Part shown: positions 32,800-42,449 of the stretch, in pieces
How positions within the stretch are numbered: the stretch's first letter is position 1
Layout of the letters: each line of letters opens with the position of its first letter
Assembly: GCF_012999535.1 (NCBI RefSeq)
Contig: NZ_JABBWV010000009.1
Span: forward strand, 186,001 to 250,000
From: Microbispora sp. H11081
GTDB taxonomy: Bacteria; Actinomycetota; Actinomycetes; Streptosporangiales; Streptosporangiaceae
Direction of reading: 5' to 3'
Length of the DNA stretch: 64,000 nucleotides
Program-made: the position numbers and the translations under genes
Notes under the pieces: generated by a model
The model's database searches: none
What the model saw: the letters and a program-made list of their open reading frames with translations, nothing else
What the model was told of the DNA's origin: nothing

Positions 32800-33671
32800 G
32801 GGCCGGTCGCCGGGTGCCGGCGCTGCTGGCGCTCGCCTCCGTCGCCCTGATCGTCACCGACACCCTGACGCCGCTCGGCCCGCTGCGGGCCTTCGGGTCG
32901 GCCACGTACGGCGGGCTGGAGGACGCGACGTCCGCCGGCCTCCGATGGGCGCGCGGAGAGCGCAACGTGGCGGAACTCGAAGCCGAGAACGCCCGGCTGC
33001 GCGCCGAACTGCTCGCCGCCCGCCGCGTGGCCTCCTCCCCCGCTCCCGCGGACGGCTACCAAGCCGTCCCCGCCCACGTGGTCGGCTTCGGCAGGGACGG
33101 CACGGTCACCGTCGACGCGGGCTCCGAGGTCGGCGTGGGCCAGGACATGACCGTGTTCGACGGCGACGGCCTCGTCGGCCGGGTCCTGCGGTCCGGTCCC
33201 GGTACGGCGACGGTCCAGCTCGCCACCGCCGCCGGCGCCTCGATCGGCGCACGGCTCGAGGGCTCGCGGGAGGTCGGCCTGGTGACGGGCGTCCCCGAGC
33301 GAGGACTGCTGCGGCTGAGCCTGCTCAACCCCGCCGCCGAGGTGAAACCGGGCGACCGGGTGGTGACGCTGGGCTCGCGCGACATGCGGCCGTACGTGCC
33401 GGACGTGCCGATCGGGACCGTGGTCGAGGCGGAGCCGGCGTCGGACGCGCTGACCAGGACGGCGCTCGTGCGGCCTTTCGCCCGGTTCACCGCGCTGGGC
33501 CTCGTCACCGTGGTCCTCGGGCCGCTGCCGGACGACGCCACCCCGGCGGTGGACGCGGCGGGCGGCAAGGACCCCGCGAAGCGCGACAAGGAAAAGGGCA
33601 GTTCAGACAAGAAGAAATCGGACAAGGGCGGCGCTGACAAGGGCGGCGCGGAGAAGCCGGAGGCGGCGTGA
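32796..33671 (+). CDS. mreC: Rod-shape protein MreC
   Basis: A 291-aa bitopic membrane protein that links MreB to the wall machinery. One TM helix (about 8-25), a coiled coil (about 50-75, ELEAENARLRAELL), then the double beta-barrel domain with VTVDAGSEVGVGQDM and KPGDRVVTLGS. The C-terminus is a repetitive Lys/Asp/Gly tail (about 258-291) that is probably disordered. ATGA overlap with mreB and a 4-nt overlap with mreD. Confidence 0.93.
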   Translation: MRAGRRVPALLALASVALIVTDTLTPLGPLRAFGSATYGGLEDATSAGLRWARGERNVAELEAENARLRAELLAARRVASSPAPADGYQAVPAHVVGFGRDGTVTVDAGSEVGVGQDMTVFDGDGLVGRVLRSGPGTATVQLATAAGASIGARLEGSREVGLVTGVPERGLLRLSLLNPAAEVKPGDRVVTLGSRDMRPYVPDVPIGTVVEAEPASDALTRTALVRPFARFTALGLVTVVLGPLPDDATPAVDAAGGKDPAKRDKEKGSSDKKKSDKGGADKGGAEKPEAA

Positions 33672-34207
33672 TGAGGGCGGTCGTCCTGTCCGTGCTCGTC
33701 GTCCTCCTCGCGCCGGTGCTCCAGGTCTCCGTGGTCAACGGGCTGGCGTTACCCGGCGGCGGGCCCGACATCGTGCTGATCGGCGTGATCGCGCTCGCGC
33801 CGATGCTGCGGCCGGGGGCGGGGGCGTCGCTGGGCTTCGCCGCGGGCCTGGCCGCCGACGTCGCGCCGCCCGCCGACCACACCATCGGACGGCTCGCCCT
33901 GGTCATGTGCCTGGCCGGGTGGGTGTGCGCGCGGATCCCCGAGGACGCCGGCGCCGGGCGGCGCGCCGCCGTCGCCGCCGCCGTGGCCCTGGGCGCGACG
34001 CTCGCCGCGGGCGTGCTCGCGGCCCTGCTCGACGGGACGCCCTGGGGAACGGCGCTCGCGCCCGGCGTCCTCGCCTGGACCACGGGCCTGGCCGTGCTCG
34101 TGACCGCGGCGCTCTCCCTGCCGCCCCGCCGCCGGTCGTTCGGACGGGGGCGCGGACCACGCCACCGGCCACGCGATCCGTATCCGCCAGGGAGGCGGCT
34201 TGCGTAG
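33668..34207 (+). CDS. mreD: Rod-shape protein MreD
   Basis: A 179-aa polytopic membrane protein with about five hydrophobic helices (LSVLVVLLAPVLQVSVV, PDIVLIGVIALAPML, LALVMCLAGWVCA and two more). The start is GTG 33668 or the adjacent ATG 33671. Position between mreC and the PBP2 gene supports the call since sequence conservation of MreD is low. Its Arg/Pro-rich tail overlaps the PBP2 start by 8 nt. Confidence 0.88.
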   Translation: MMRAVVLSVLVVLLAPVLQVSVVNGLALPGGGPDIVLIGVIALAPMLRPGAGASLGFAAGLAADVAPPADHTIGRLALVMCLAGWVCARIPEDAGAGRRAAVAAAVALGATLAAGVLAALLDGTPWGTALAPGVLAWTTGLAVLVTAALSLPPRRRSFGRGRGPRHRPRDPYPPGRRLA

Positions 34208-36173
34208 AAGTGCCCACCGCGGCCGCCTCACGCTCGTGTTCGTCGTGGTGACCGCGCTCATGCTGACCCTGCTCGGCCGCCTGTGGCACCTGCAGGTCGT
34301 CACCGGGCCGTCGTACGTGAAGGCGGCCACGGAGGCACGGGTGCGCTCGGTCGTCCTGCCGCCCGTGCGGGGGCAGATCCTCGACGTGAACGGCCGGCCG
34401 CTGGTGGCCAACGAGACCAAACCGCAGGTGTCGGTGGACTACATGGCCCTCATCCACCAGCCCGACGGCGGGAAGGACGTGCTGACCCGGCTCGCGGCGG
34501 CGCTGGGCCGGCCGTACCAGGAGATCGCCGACCGGGCCCGGCTGTGCGGCAGGGACGTACCCCGGCCGTGCTGGCCCGGCTCGCCCTACCAGCCCATCGT
34601 CGTGGCCGACGACGTGAGCGTGCGCACGGCACTGTGGATCGCCGAGCGGCAGAGCGAGTTCCCCGGGGTCAGCACGGCGTTGCGGCCGGTCAGGACCTAC
34701 CCGCTCGGCTCGGCCGGGGCGCACATGCTCGGCTACCTGCAGCCGCCCTCCCCGGACGACCCCGCGGGCGGCAGGGAGCTGATCGGCCGCGACGGCCTGG
34801 AGGCGGAGTACGACCGCGAACTGTCCGGACGGACCGGCATCAGGCAGATGGCGGTGGACAGCACGGGCAAGGTCACCGGCCTGGTCCGCGAGGAGGCCGC
34901 CGTCGCCGGGGACACGCTGGTGACCAGCATCGACGCGCGCGTCCAGGAGACGGCCGAGCGGGCGCTGGCCCGGGCGGTGACCGCCGCGCGCAAGCGGGGC
35001 GAGCCCGCCGACAGCGGCGCGGCGGTGGTGCTGGAGGCGAAGACCGGGCGGGTGACGGCGATCGCCAACTATCCCACCTACGACCCGGGCGTGTGGGCCG
35101 AGGGCATCTCGCAGCGCGACTACGAGAACCTGCCGCTGGTCAGCGCCGCCGTGCAGGGGCAGTGGCCGCCCGGCTCGACGTGGAAGGTGACCTCGACCGC
35201 CGCCGCGGCGAAGGCGGGCTACTCTCTGCGCGCCTCCTACGACTGCCCCGGCGGCTACAAGATCGGCGGCCGGGTGTTCCACAACTTCGAGAGCGCCGAA
35301 CTCGGCCGGATGGACATGCACCAGGCCCTGGTGGTGTCGTGCGACACGATCTTCTACCGTTTCGCGGAGAAGATGTGGCTGCGCGACGGCGGGCTCGCGC
35401 CGGTCAAACGGCCCAAGGACCCGATGCGGGCGATGGCGGAGGAGTTCGGCTTCGGCACCGCCACCGGCGTCGACCTGCCGCACGAGGCGGCGGGCAGGGT
35501 GCCCGGCCGCGCCTGGAAGAAGGCCAACTGGGAGCGGACCAGAGCCGACTCCTGCCGCCGGGCCAAGACCGGTTATCCGGAGATGACCGACCGCAAGCGG
35601 GCGGCCTACCTCAAGGCGATCGCCGCCGACAACTGCCGCTCCGGCGGGGTCTGGTGGGCCGGTGACGCGGCCAACTTCTCGATCGGCCAGGGCGACGTGC
35701 TGGTGACGCCGCTCCAGCTCGCCCGGGGATACGCCGCCCTCGCCAACGGCGGCAAGGTCTTCAGCCCCAGGATCGGCAAGCGGATCGTGCGGCCCGACGG
35801 CACCGTGGTCCGCACGATCACCCCGCCCGTCGTGGGCAAGGTCGGCGCGTCCCGCAAGACGCTGCGGTTCATCCGCGACGCGCTGGCCGACGTGCCGCGC
35901 TCGGGCACGGCCGCGGGGGCGTTCGACGGGTACGCGTTCGAGCGGCTGCCGATCGCGGGCAAGACCGGCACCGCCGAGGCGTACGGCAGGCAGGACACCT
36001 CGTGGTTCGCCTCCTTCGGGCCCCTGAAGAAGCCCAAGTACGTCGTGGTGGTCGTCGTCTCGCAGGGCGGCACGGGCGGGAGCACGGCGGCCCCCGCGGC
36101 CCGGGAGATCTGGGAGGGCATCGCCGCCCTCTCCCATGACCGGAAGAAGCACAAGAAGGACGGCCGGCGGTGA
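34200..36173 (+). CDS. mrdA: Penicillin-binding protein 2 (class B transpeptidase)
   Basis: A 657-aa elongation/spore-wall transpeptidase. TM helix at about 9-29, a pedestal domain starting PPVRGQILDVNGRPL, and a transpeptidase domain. Active-site motifs are GSTWK (SxxK serine), SCD (SxN variant usual in actinobacterial PBP2) and KTGTAE. TTG 34200 is the start, with AGGGAGG a few bases before it. It forms the polymerase-transpeptidase pair with RodA at 36262. Confidence 0.94.
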   Translation: MRRSAHRGRLTLVFVVVTALMLTLLGRLWHLQVVTGPSYVKAATEARVRSVVLPPVRGQILDVNGRPLVANETKPQVSVDYMALIHQPDGGKDVLTRLAAALGRPYQEIADRARLCGRDVPRPCWPGSPYQPIVVADDVSVRTALWIAERQSEFPGVSTALRPVRTYPLGSAGAHMLGYLQPPSPDDPAGGRELIGRDGLEAEYDRELSGRTGIRQMAVDSTGKVTGLVREEAAVAGDTLVTSIDARVQETAERALARAVTAARKRGEPADSGAAVVLEAKTGRVTAIANYPTYDPGVWAEGISQRDYENLPLVSAAVQGQWPPGSTWKVTSTAAAAKAGYSLRASYDCPGGYKIGGRVFHNFESAELGRMDMHQALVVSCDTIFYRFAEKMWLRDGGLAPVKRPKDPMRAMAEEFGFGTATGVDLPHEAAGRVPGRAWKKANWERTRADSCRRAKTGYPEMTDRKRAAYLKAIAADNCRSGGVWWAGDAANFSIGQGDVLVTPLQLARGYAALANGGKVFSPRIGKRIVRPDGTVVRTITPPVVGKVGASRKTLRFIRDALADVPRSGTAAGAFDGYAFERLPIAGKTGTAEAYGRQDTSWFASFGPLKKPKYVVVVVVSQGGTGGSTAAPAAREIWEGIAALSHDRKKHKKDGRR

Positions 36174-36261
36174 CCGGCCGACCGCCCGCCGGCGCGGCCC
36201 CGCCGCGCGCCCTCGCGGCCGGAGCCCGAATGGTTGGAGCCCGACTGGTTGGAGGCACGCG

Positions 36262-37428
36262 ATGACGGCACTCGGTCCCGCGCCGGTGCGGCTGCCGGTG
36301 GGCCGGGCCACCCGGCGCCGGTCGCAGGCGCTCCTCGCCCTGTCCCCCACGTGGGGGCTGGCGCTGCCCGCCGCCGCGTTGTCGGGCATCGGGCTGCTGC
36401 TCGTGTGGTCGGCCACCCGCAACGAGCCGGGCTCGACGCTGCCGCAGCGGCAGGCGCTCAGCGTGGGCATCGGATTCGTGCTCATGTGGGCCGTCTCGCG
36501 GATCGACCTGCGGGTGCTGCGGGCCTACGTGCCGGTGCTTTACCTGCTCGGGCTGGCCGGGCTGGTCGCCGTGCTGACCCCGCTGGGCCGTACGGTCAAC
36601 GGCTCGCACGCGTGGATCGTGTTCGGCGACGGGTTCCAGTTCCAGCCGTCCGAGATCGCCAAGGCGGCCATGGTGCTCGCGCTGGCGACGGCGCTCGGCG
36701 AGCCGCGCGACGGCGAGCGCAGGCCGGGCGCCGGGGCGGTGCTGCTCGCCCTGGGCCTCGCCGCGCTGCCGGTCGGCCTGATCGCGCTGCAACCCGACTA
36801 CGGCACCGCGCTCGTCTTCCTGGTGGTGACCGTCGGCGTGATCGCGGTGTCCGGCGCGCCCAAGAGGTGGTTCGCGGCGTTCGCCGCCGCCGGGGCCGCC
36901 GTGCTGTTCCTGGTGTGGCGGCTCGACCTCATCCGGCCCTACCAGCTCCAGCGCCTGATGGTGCTGGCCGACCCGGACGCCGACCCGATGGGCATGGGCT
37001 ACAACGCCACCCAGGCGAGGATCGCGATCGGCTCAGGGGGCCTGCTGGGCAAGGGGCTGTTCCAGGGCGAGCAGACGGCGGGACACTTCGTGCCCGAGCA
37101 GCACACCGACTTCATCTTCACGGTCGCGGGCGAGGAACTCGGCTTCGTCGGCGCCGCCTGCGTGATCCTGCTCATGCTCGCCCTGCTGTGGCGTGGCCTG
37201 TGGATCGCGGCCAAGAGCCCCACGCCGTTCGGGACGGCCGTGGCCGGCGGGGTGGTGTGCTGGCTGGCGTTCCAGACGTTCGTGAACGTGGGGATGACCA
37301 TGGGCCTGCTGCCGGTCGCCGGGCTGCCGCTGCCGTTCGTGTCGTACGGCGGGTCGGCCACGATCTCCAGCCTGGTGGCCGTGGGGCTGCTGGCCGCCGT
37401 GAACCGGCGTACGCGCTCGCCCGGATAG
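36262..37428 (+). CDS. rodA: SEDS-family peptidoglycan polymerase RodA
   Basis: A 388-aa integral membrane glycosyltransferase with about 10 TM helices. Conserved SEDS segments include WIVFGDGFQFQPSEIAK, ALQPDYGTAL, EQHTDFIFTVAGEELGF and PFVSYGGS. ATG 36262 has TTGGAGG at good distance. The short spacer after the PBP2 gene holds a duplicated TGGTTGGAG. It polymerises glycan strands that PBP2 cross-links. Confidence 0.94.
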   Translation: MTALGPAPVRLPVGRATRRRSQALLALSPTWGLALPAAALSGIGLLLVWSATRNEPGSTLPQRQALSVGIGFVLMWAVSRIDLRVLRAYVPVLYLLGLAGLVAVLTPLGRTVNGSHAWIVFGDGFQFQPSEIAKAAMVLALATALGEPRDGERRPGAGAVLLALGLAALPVGLIALQPDYGTALVFLVVTVGVIAVSGAPKRWFAAFAAAGAAVLFLVWRLDLIRPYQLQRLMVLADPDADPMGMGYNATQARIAIGSGGLLGKGLFQGEQTAGHFVPEQHTDFIFTVAGEELGFVGAACVILLMLALLWRGLWIAAKSPTPFGTAVAGGVVCWLAFQTFVNVGMTMGLLPVAGLPLPFVSYGGSATISSLVAVGLLAAVNRRTRSPG

Positions 37429-37443
37429 GGCAGGCTTGGCGGA

Positions 37444-38487
37444 ATGCGCAGCAAGCTCGGCGGCCGGGTGGCCCAGGCGGCGGAGATCGCCCTGGCCACC
37501 CGCCGGTACGTGACCCCCATCGACGTCCTCACCGGCCTGCGGTGGCTGCACGACCGCCATGTGGAGACCTGGCGGCAGGGCCGCGCCGACAGCCTGGAGC
37601 GGCTGGCCGCCGTGGACGCCGTACGGATGGAGGAGGCGCTGTCGCATCTGCGCGCGTGGGCCCTGTCCAGGAACCTGCTGGAGAGCGAGGCGGCCTACAC
37701 GGCGGGCACCCGCGACCGGCGGCCCCTGCGCTTCACGGAGGAGGGCGACGAGAGCCTGGAGCGCGCCTTCCGCGTCCACTGGCTCTCGCCCGAGCTGAGC
37801 GAGGCGCGGCGACGGCAGATCGCCGAACGCCACAGCAAGGCCCCCGACCTCGTCGTGGTCGCGCCGCTGGACGCGTGGACCTGCGCGGGCTGCGGGGAGA
37901 CCGGGCCCTACCTGATCATGGAGGACGACCGGCCGCACTGCCTGGCCTGCGCCGACATGGACCACCTGTGTCTCCTTCCCGCGGGCAACGCGGCGCTGAG
38001 CCGCCGCGCCAAGAAGGAGAGCGGACTGTCGGCGGTGGTGGTCCGCTTCAACCGGCGGCGCAAGAGATACGAGCGGCTCGGCGTGCTGGTCGAGGAGGAG
38101 GCGCTGACCCGGGCCGAGGAGCAGTGCCTGGCCGACGAGGAGGCGCGGCTGCGCCGGCGCGACCGCGACCGCGAGCGCAGGGCCGGCGAGGACGCCGAGT
38201 TCCAGGCGAGGATGGCGGCGGAGATCCGCCGCCTGTTCCCCCGCTGCCCGGCCGGGCGGGCCGAGGCCGTCGCCGCGCACGCCGCCGTACGCGGCAGCGG
38301 GCGGGTCGGCCGCACCGCCGCCGCCCGCGTGCTGGACGAGAGCGCCGTCACGCTCGCCGTCATCGCGAGCGTGCGCCACCTGGACACCGACTACGACGAA
38401 CTGCTGATGTCCGGAGTTCCGCGGATGGTCGCCCGTGAGCGGATCCGGCCGCGGGTCGAGGAGGTCCTTACGGCCTGGCGCGGCTGA
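37444..38487 (+). CDS. DUF2293 domain protein with zinc-ribbon insert
   Basis: A 347-aa protein of unknown function. An N-terminal helical region (TPIDVLTGLRWLHDRHVETW) precedes a treble-clef-like CAGC...CLAC element (about 144-163). A charged coiled segment follows (about 215-260). The C-terminal DUF2293 domain has GRVGRTAAARVL, VIASVRHLDTDYDELL and MVARERIRPRV. DUF2293 is widespread in bacteria and fungi without assigned role. It begins 15 nt after rodA and may be read through from the shape operon. Confidence 0.82.
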   Translation: MRSKLGGRVAQAAEIALATRRYVTPIDVLTGLRWLHDRHVETWRQGRADSLERLAAVDAVRMEEALSHLRAWALSRNLLESEAAYTAGTRDRRPLRFTEEGDESLERAFRVHWLSPELSEARRRQIAERHSKAPDLVVVAPLDAWTCAGCGETGPYLIMEDDRPHCLACADMDHLCLLPAGNAALSRRAKKESGLSAVVVRFNRRRKRYERLGVLVEEEALTRAEEQCLADEEARLRRRDRDRERRAGEDAEFQARMAAEIRRLFPRCPAGRAEAVAAHAAVRGSGRVGRTAAARVLDESAVTLAVIASVRHLDTDYDELLMSGVPRMVARERIRPRVEEVLTAWRG

Positions 38488-38496
38488 GCGTCGCCC

Positions 38497-39399
38497 TTAT
38501 CGGACGCGGCCGACCATCTGGGCGTACATGCGTCCCGGGCTGGGGACCGACGAGGGGTCGAGGAAACCGGGCAGCGGAGGCAGGTCGACCGCGAACGGCC
38601 GCAGCCGCTCGAACAGCGTGTGCGCGTCGGGCGGCCGGTCGTCCGGCTCCTTCTCCAGCAGTTCGGCGATCAGGCGGTCCAGCTCCGCGGGGACCCCGGG
38701 CACCCGGGGCGGCCGTTCCTTCACCTGCTTGTCGAACACGGCGTAGTCCGTCGGCCCGGTGAACAGCTGGTCGCCGGTCAGCATCTCGTGCAGCACGCAG
38801 CCGAGGGAGTACAGGTCGCTCTTAGGGCCGGCGACACCGCGTTGGATCTGCTCGGGCGACATGTACGCGGGGGTGCCGAGTATCTGCCCGATCCGGGTGG
38901 TCTGCGCCGTCCCCCGCCCGCCATCCGCCTCGCGCAGCATGGCGAGCCCGAAGTCGAGCACCTTCACGCTGCCGTCCGGGCAGAGCATGAGATTGGTCGG
39001 CTTGAGGTCCCGGTGGCAGATCGACAGCGCGTGCGCGGCGGTCAGCACGGCGCACGCCTGGGCGGCGATGGCCGCGGCCCACGGCACCGGCAGCGGGCCG
39101 TGCTCGCTCAGCAGGTCGGCGACCGTCACCCCCTCGATGAACTGCATGACCTGGAAGAGCCGCTGCTCGTAGGTGCCGGAGTCGTACAGCACGGGCGCGC
39201 CGGGGTGGTCGAGCTTGGCGAGGATCCGCGCCTCGCGGAGGAACCGGCGCTGCAACTCCTCGTCGGGGCCGTCGGGCAGCCGCAGGAACTTCACCGCCAC
39301 CTTGCGGTCGAGCCGCCGGTCGTACCCGCCGTACACGGCGCCCATGCCGCCCTGGCCCAGGGGGAGGTCGTCCAGCTCATACCGGTCGCCGATGACCAT
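38497..39399 (-). CDS. Soluble Ser/Thr protein kinase
   Basis: A 300-aa kinase domain protein without TM or sensory extension. Lys37 (VAVKFL), HRDLKPTN with Asp131, and DFG at 149-151 are intact, as are GTPAYMSPEQ and the APE-equivalent. The last 25 residues are Pro-rich. It lies 111 nt downstream of the DNA methyltransferase on the same strand, so co-expression is likely. A PP2C phosphatase sits divergently beyond that. A role in signalling linked to the defence genes is speculative. Confidence 0.92.
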   Translation of the reverse strand: MVIGDRYELDDLPLGQGGMGAVYGGYDRRLDRKVAVKFLRLPDGPDEELQRRFLREARILAKLDHPGAPVLYDSGTYEQRLFQVMQFIEGVTVADLLSEHGPLPVPWAAAIAAQACAVLTAAHALSICHRDLKPTNLMLCPDGSVKVLDFGLAMLREADGGRGTAQTTRIGQILGTPAYMSPEQIQRGVAGPKSDLYSLGCVLHEMLTGDQLFTGPTDYAVFDKQVKERPPRVPGVPAELDRLIAELLEKEPDDRPPDAHTLFERLRPFAVDLPPLPGFLDPSSVPSPGRMYAQMVGRVR

Positions 39400-39510
39400 G
39401 CGCCCCCTCCCGTCGGCCTATCGGGGAAAAGCTACCGGATTTGTGCACCATGTTCGGGCTCGGCGACCGGGTGGGCAGCACCCCGTCGCCCGTGCGGAGC
39501 CGTGGCCGCG

Positions 39511-41652
39511 TCACCGGCGAGGGCGCAGACGCCCGTCGACCAGTCCCTCGGCCCCGAGCCGGGCGAGTGCCTCCCCCGCGGCGGCGGCCTCGCGCAGGCC
39601 GTCCTCGAGCGCGAGCAGCCGCCGGAAGGCCGCGCCGTACGACCGCTGGACGTCCAGGGGAAGCTGGGGGACGCGGGCCCGGCGGACCTCCATCCGGCTG
39701 CTGCCCAGATGCGGCCGCCCGCCGCCCGCCGCGTGGCGCAGGAACCCCGCGAGGAACTCGGGATCCACCTTGTCGGGGTCGACGCGGAACAGGCTGAGGT
39801 GCGGGCCGAGGACCGCGCCCTCCGCCGTGACCACCCGGACGGTGACCGCCGACGCCACGACGTCTCCCTTGCGGACCGCGACCAGGCCGGGGCCGGGCGG
39901 CGTCCGCCGCGACGGCGCCGTCCCGGCCGCCACGTCGTCGGCGGTGAGCACCGGCACCCCGCCGTCGGGCGTCTCGCCCTCAGAGGTGTCGGCGGGGGTG
40001 TCGGCGGAGGAGTCGGCGGGGACGTCGGCGGAGGAGTCGGCGGGCAGCGCCCGCAGCGTCGAGTGCCGGATGGCGACCAGCCCGGATCTGGCCATCTCGG
40101 CCACGGTCGCCCACGACGCGTCCCAGCCCGCTTCGGCCCCGGTGAGCACCTCGAGGTCGGGCACGCCGCCGGCCAGCGCCTCGGCCGCCTGCCTGAAGCG
40201 CTCCCCCGCCTCGGGGAAGCCACGGGTGTCGGCCCGGGGCGACAGGTGCCGCGCCGGGCTCACGTCGACCTCGTCGTCGAGGATGTCGATGATCCGCACC
40301 GCGCGGCCCCCGGCCGGCGGCTCGGCCTCCGCGAGGTGCGCCCGCCATGCCCGCTCGACGGAGGCGAGGTCGAGGGAGGCCGGGTCGTCGCCCGCGTCGG
40401 CCACGAGGATCGTGCCCGGCTGCCGCTCCCCGGGCTCGGGGCGGCGCAGCAGCCAGAGGTCGGGGCCCCCGGGCGACAGCGTGAGGACCGCGCGCAGCGC
40501 GCCCGCCCGCAGCAGGTTCGCGCGGATGCGGCGGCCGGGGCGGCGGCTCGCGGCGGCGGCCGGCATCAGGATGGACACCAGCCCGCCCGGCCGCACGTGG
40601 GCGAGGCAGTGCTGCACCCAGGCCAGCTCCGGCTCGCCGCGCGGGGGCATGCCGTACTGCCAGCGGGGATCGCCGATGAGGTCCTCGTGGCCCCAGGCGC
40701 GCTCGTTGAACGGCGGGTCGCACACGACGGCGTCCACGAGCGCGTCCCCCGGCTCCTCGCCCGTCCCGTCGGCCGGCCGGTCCGGGGGGAAGGCGTCGTG
40801 CCGCAGCGCGTCGCCCGGGACGACCCGCGCGTCCGCGCCGCGCAGCAGCAGGCGCAACGCCGCGAGCAGCGCGACGGTCTCGTTGACCTCCTGGCCGAGC
40901 AGCCGCACCTCGTCCGCCGCCGCGCCTGCCCCCGCCGCGGCGTCCAGCAGGAGGGTGCCCATGCCGCAGGCGGGGTCGAGCACCGTACGCGCCCCCGCGC
41001 AGGCCACCCGGGTCATCAGGGCGGCCACGTCCGGCCTGGTCAGCCCCAGCCTGCGGCTGTGCGCCTCGGCGTACCGCTCGCAGAGGAACTCGAAGGCGCC
41101 GGCCGCGCCGTGCCGCTCCGCCATCTCGGCCACCAGCCGGAGCAGGCCGGGCTCCACCGGCACCGGGTCACCGCCGCGTCCTGGCAGGTCGGCGGTCGCC
41201 CGCGCCACCGCGCGCGGGAGCCGTACGGCGAGGTCGGGGGCGGCCGACAGCCGCTTCCAGTCGTCGGGATCGCGCAGGATGTAGAGCAGGAACGCGCCGA
41301 CCTCACCCAGCACCTCGCCCAGGCGCAGGTCGTCGGCCGACGCGCGCAGCCGCTGCCAGACGCGGTCGCCCTGGGACACCTCGAACGACTTGCCGTTCCT
41401 GCGCAGCCACGCCTCCACCTCGGGAAGCGAGAAAAGCGGGCTGGACGCGGTACCTCCGACCGGCTGGGGGAAGTCCTCGTAGCGGCGGCGCCAGTTGCTG
41501 ACCGCGGCCCTGCCGACGTCGGCGAGCCGGGCGATGTCGCCCGCGTTCACGGTCGCTTCGACCGCCGCGTCGAGAGCGGCCTCGAGCGGGCTCGCGGCTG
41601 CCGGGCGCGCCGACGTGTCCGGCGCGTTGTCCGCCTGGGCGTCGTGGCTCAT
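39511..41652 (-). CDS. Orphan N6-adenine DNA methyltransferase with N-terminal HTH
   Basis: A 713-aa HsdM-like enzyme predicted to methylate adenine in DNA. An N-terminal helix-turn-helix (about 37-60, IARLADVGRAAVSNW) is followed by a helical segment and the SAM-binding motif I DPACGMGT (226-233). Motif IV is DPPF (312-315). The last 200 residues (KGDVVASAVTVRV, HLSLFRVDPDKVDPEFLAGFLR) resemble HsdS-type target recognition, so one chain may both recognise and modify. TAGGCT ends 7 nt before ATG 41652 and no ribosome site is seen, so a leaderless transcript is possible. No cognate nuclease adjoins it; AAA/TOPRIM genes lie close by. Confidence 0.88.
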   Translation of the reverse strand: MSHDAQADNAPDTSARPAAASPLEAALDAAVEATVNAGDIARLADVGRAAVSNWRRRYEDFPQPVGGTASSPLFSLPEVEAWLRRNGKSFEVSQGDRVWQRLRASADDLRLGEVLGEVGAFLLYILRDPDDWKRLSAAPDLAVRLPRAVARATADLPGRGGDPVPVEPGLLRLVAEMAERHGAAGAFEFLCERYAEAHSRRLGLTRPDVAALMTRVACAGARTVLDPACGMGTLLLDAAAGAGAAADEVRLLGQEVNETVALLAALRLLLRGADARVVPGDALRHDAFPPDRPADGTGEEPGDALVDAVVCDPPFNERAWGHEDLIGDPRWQYGMPPRGEPELAWVQHCLAHVRPGGLVSILMPAAAASRRPGRRIRANLLRAGALRAVLTLSPGGPDLWLLRRPEPGERQPGTILVADAGDDPASLDLASVERAWRAHLAEAEPPAGGRAVRIIDILDDEVDVSPARHLSPRADTRGFPEAGERFRQAAEALAGGVPDLEVLTGAEAGWDASWATVAEMARSGLVAIRHSTLRALPADSSADVPADSSADTPADTSEGETPDGGVPVLTADDVAAGTAPSRRTPPGPGLVAVRKGDVVASAVTVRVVTAEGAVLGPHLSLFRVDPDKVDPEFLAGFLRHAAGGGRPHLGSSRMEVRRARVPQLPLDVQRSYGAAFRRLLALEDGLREAAAAGEALARLGAEGLVDGRLRPRR

Positions 41653-41710
41653 GAACACGAGCCTAGCACTATGCTTGTGAAGTGGCTCAACCAATGGTTT
41701 ACTCAAAACC

Positions 41711-42445
41711 ATGACGCACAACCGTATTCGGTACGCCGCTGGGTCGGACGTCGGGCGTTCGCGTGCCAACAACGAGGACTCGGTGCACGCCGGCGAGCGC
41801 CTGCTCGCCATCGCCGACGGGATGGGCGGGCACGGACACGGTGAGGTCGCCAGCGCGGCCGTCATCTCCACGCTGGCCAGGCTGGAGGACGGCCCGGCCC
41901 CCGCCGACACCGTGGCCACCCTCGCGGACGCCGTACGGGAGGCGGGGCAGCGCCTCGGCGACCTCGCCGCACAGGACCCGACGCTCGAACGGATGGGCAC
42001 CACCGTCACCGCCATGCTGTGGGACGGCCACGGGAAGTTCGCCCTGGCCCACGTGGGCGACTCGCGGGCGTACATGCTGCGGGACGGCGCGCTGTACCAG
42101 ATCACGCGCGACCACACGCTGGTGCAGTCGCTGGTGGACGACGGCCGGATGAGCCCCGACCAGGCCGCCCGCCACCCCCGCCGCTCCCTGCTGCTGCGGG
42201 CGCTGGAGACGAGCGGCCTGGCCGAGCCGGACCTGTCGTTGCGCGAGGCGTACCCGGGCGACCGTTATCTGTTGTGCTCCGACGGGCTCACCTCCGTGCT
42301 CGAACCCGAGGTCCTGCACCAGGTGCTCTCCACCGTGACCGATCCGCAGGAGGCGGTCCGCAGGCTCATCGAACTCGCCAACGAGGGCGGCGGACCCGAC
42401 AACATCTCCTGCGTCGTCGCCGACGTCGAACCCGCCGACGCCTGA
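41711..42445 (+). CDS. PP2C-family Ser/Thr protein phosphatase
   Basis: A 244-aa metal-dependent phosphatase of the PstP type without a membrane tail. Motifs: RANNEDS, ADGMGGH, GTTVTAML, HVGDSRAY, LCSDGL and GPDNIS, all intact. It is divergent from the methyltransferase with 58 nt between the starts. It converges on the RloB gene with only 4 nt between stop codons. It could counter the kinase at 38497-39399. Confidence 0.93.
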   Translation: MTHNRIRYAAGSDVGRSRANNEDSVHAGERLLAIADGMGGHGHGEVASAAVISTLARLEDGPAPADTVATLADAVREAGQRLGDLAAQDPTLERMGTTVTAMLWDGHGKFALAHVGDSRAYMLRDGALYQITRDHTLVQSLVDDGRMSPDQAARHPRRSLLLRALETSGLAEPDLSLREAYPGDRYLLCSDGLTSVLEPEVLHQVLSTVTDPQEAVRRLIELANEGGGPDNISCVVADVEPADA

Positions 42446-42449
42446 GCCG

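Noticed and set aside
38620-41844. A 1074-codon open frame on the plus strand opposite the kinase and methyltransferase genes
   Set aside because: It is an antisense frame of GC-rich coding DNA. Both genes on the minus strand have complete motifs, and this frame has a low-complexity Arg/Gly/Pro-rich product.
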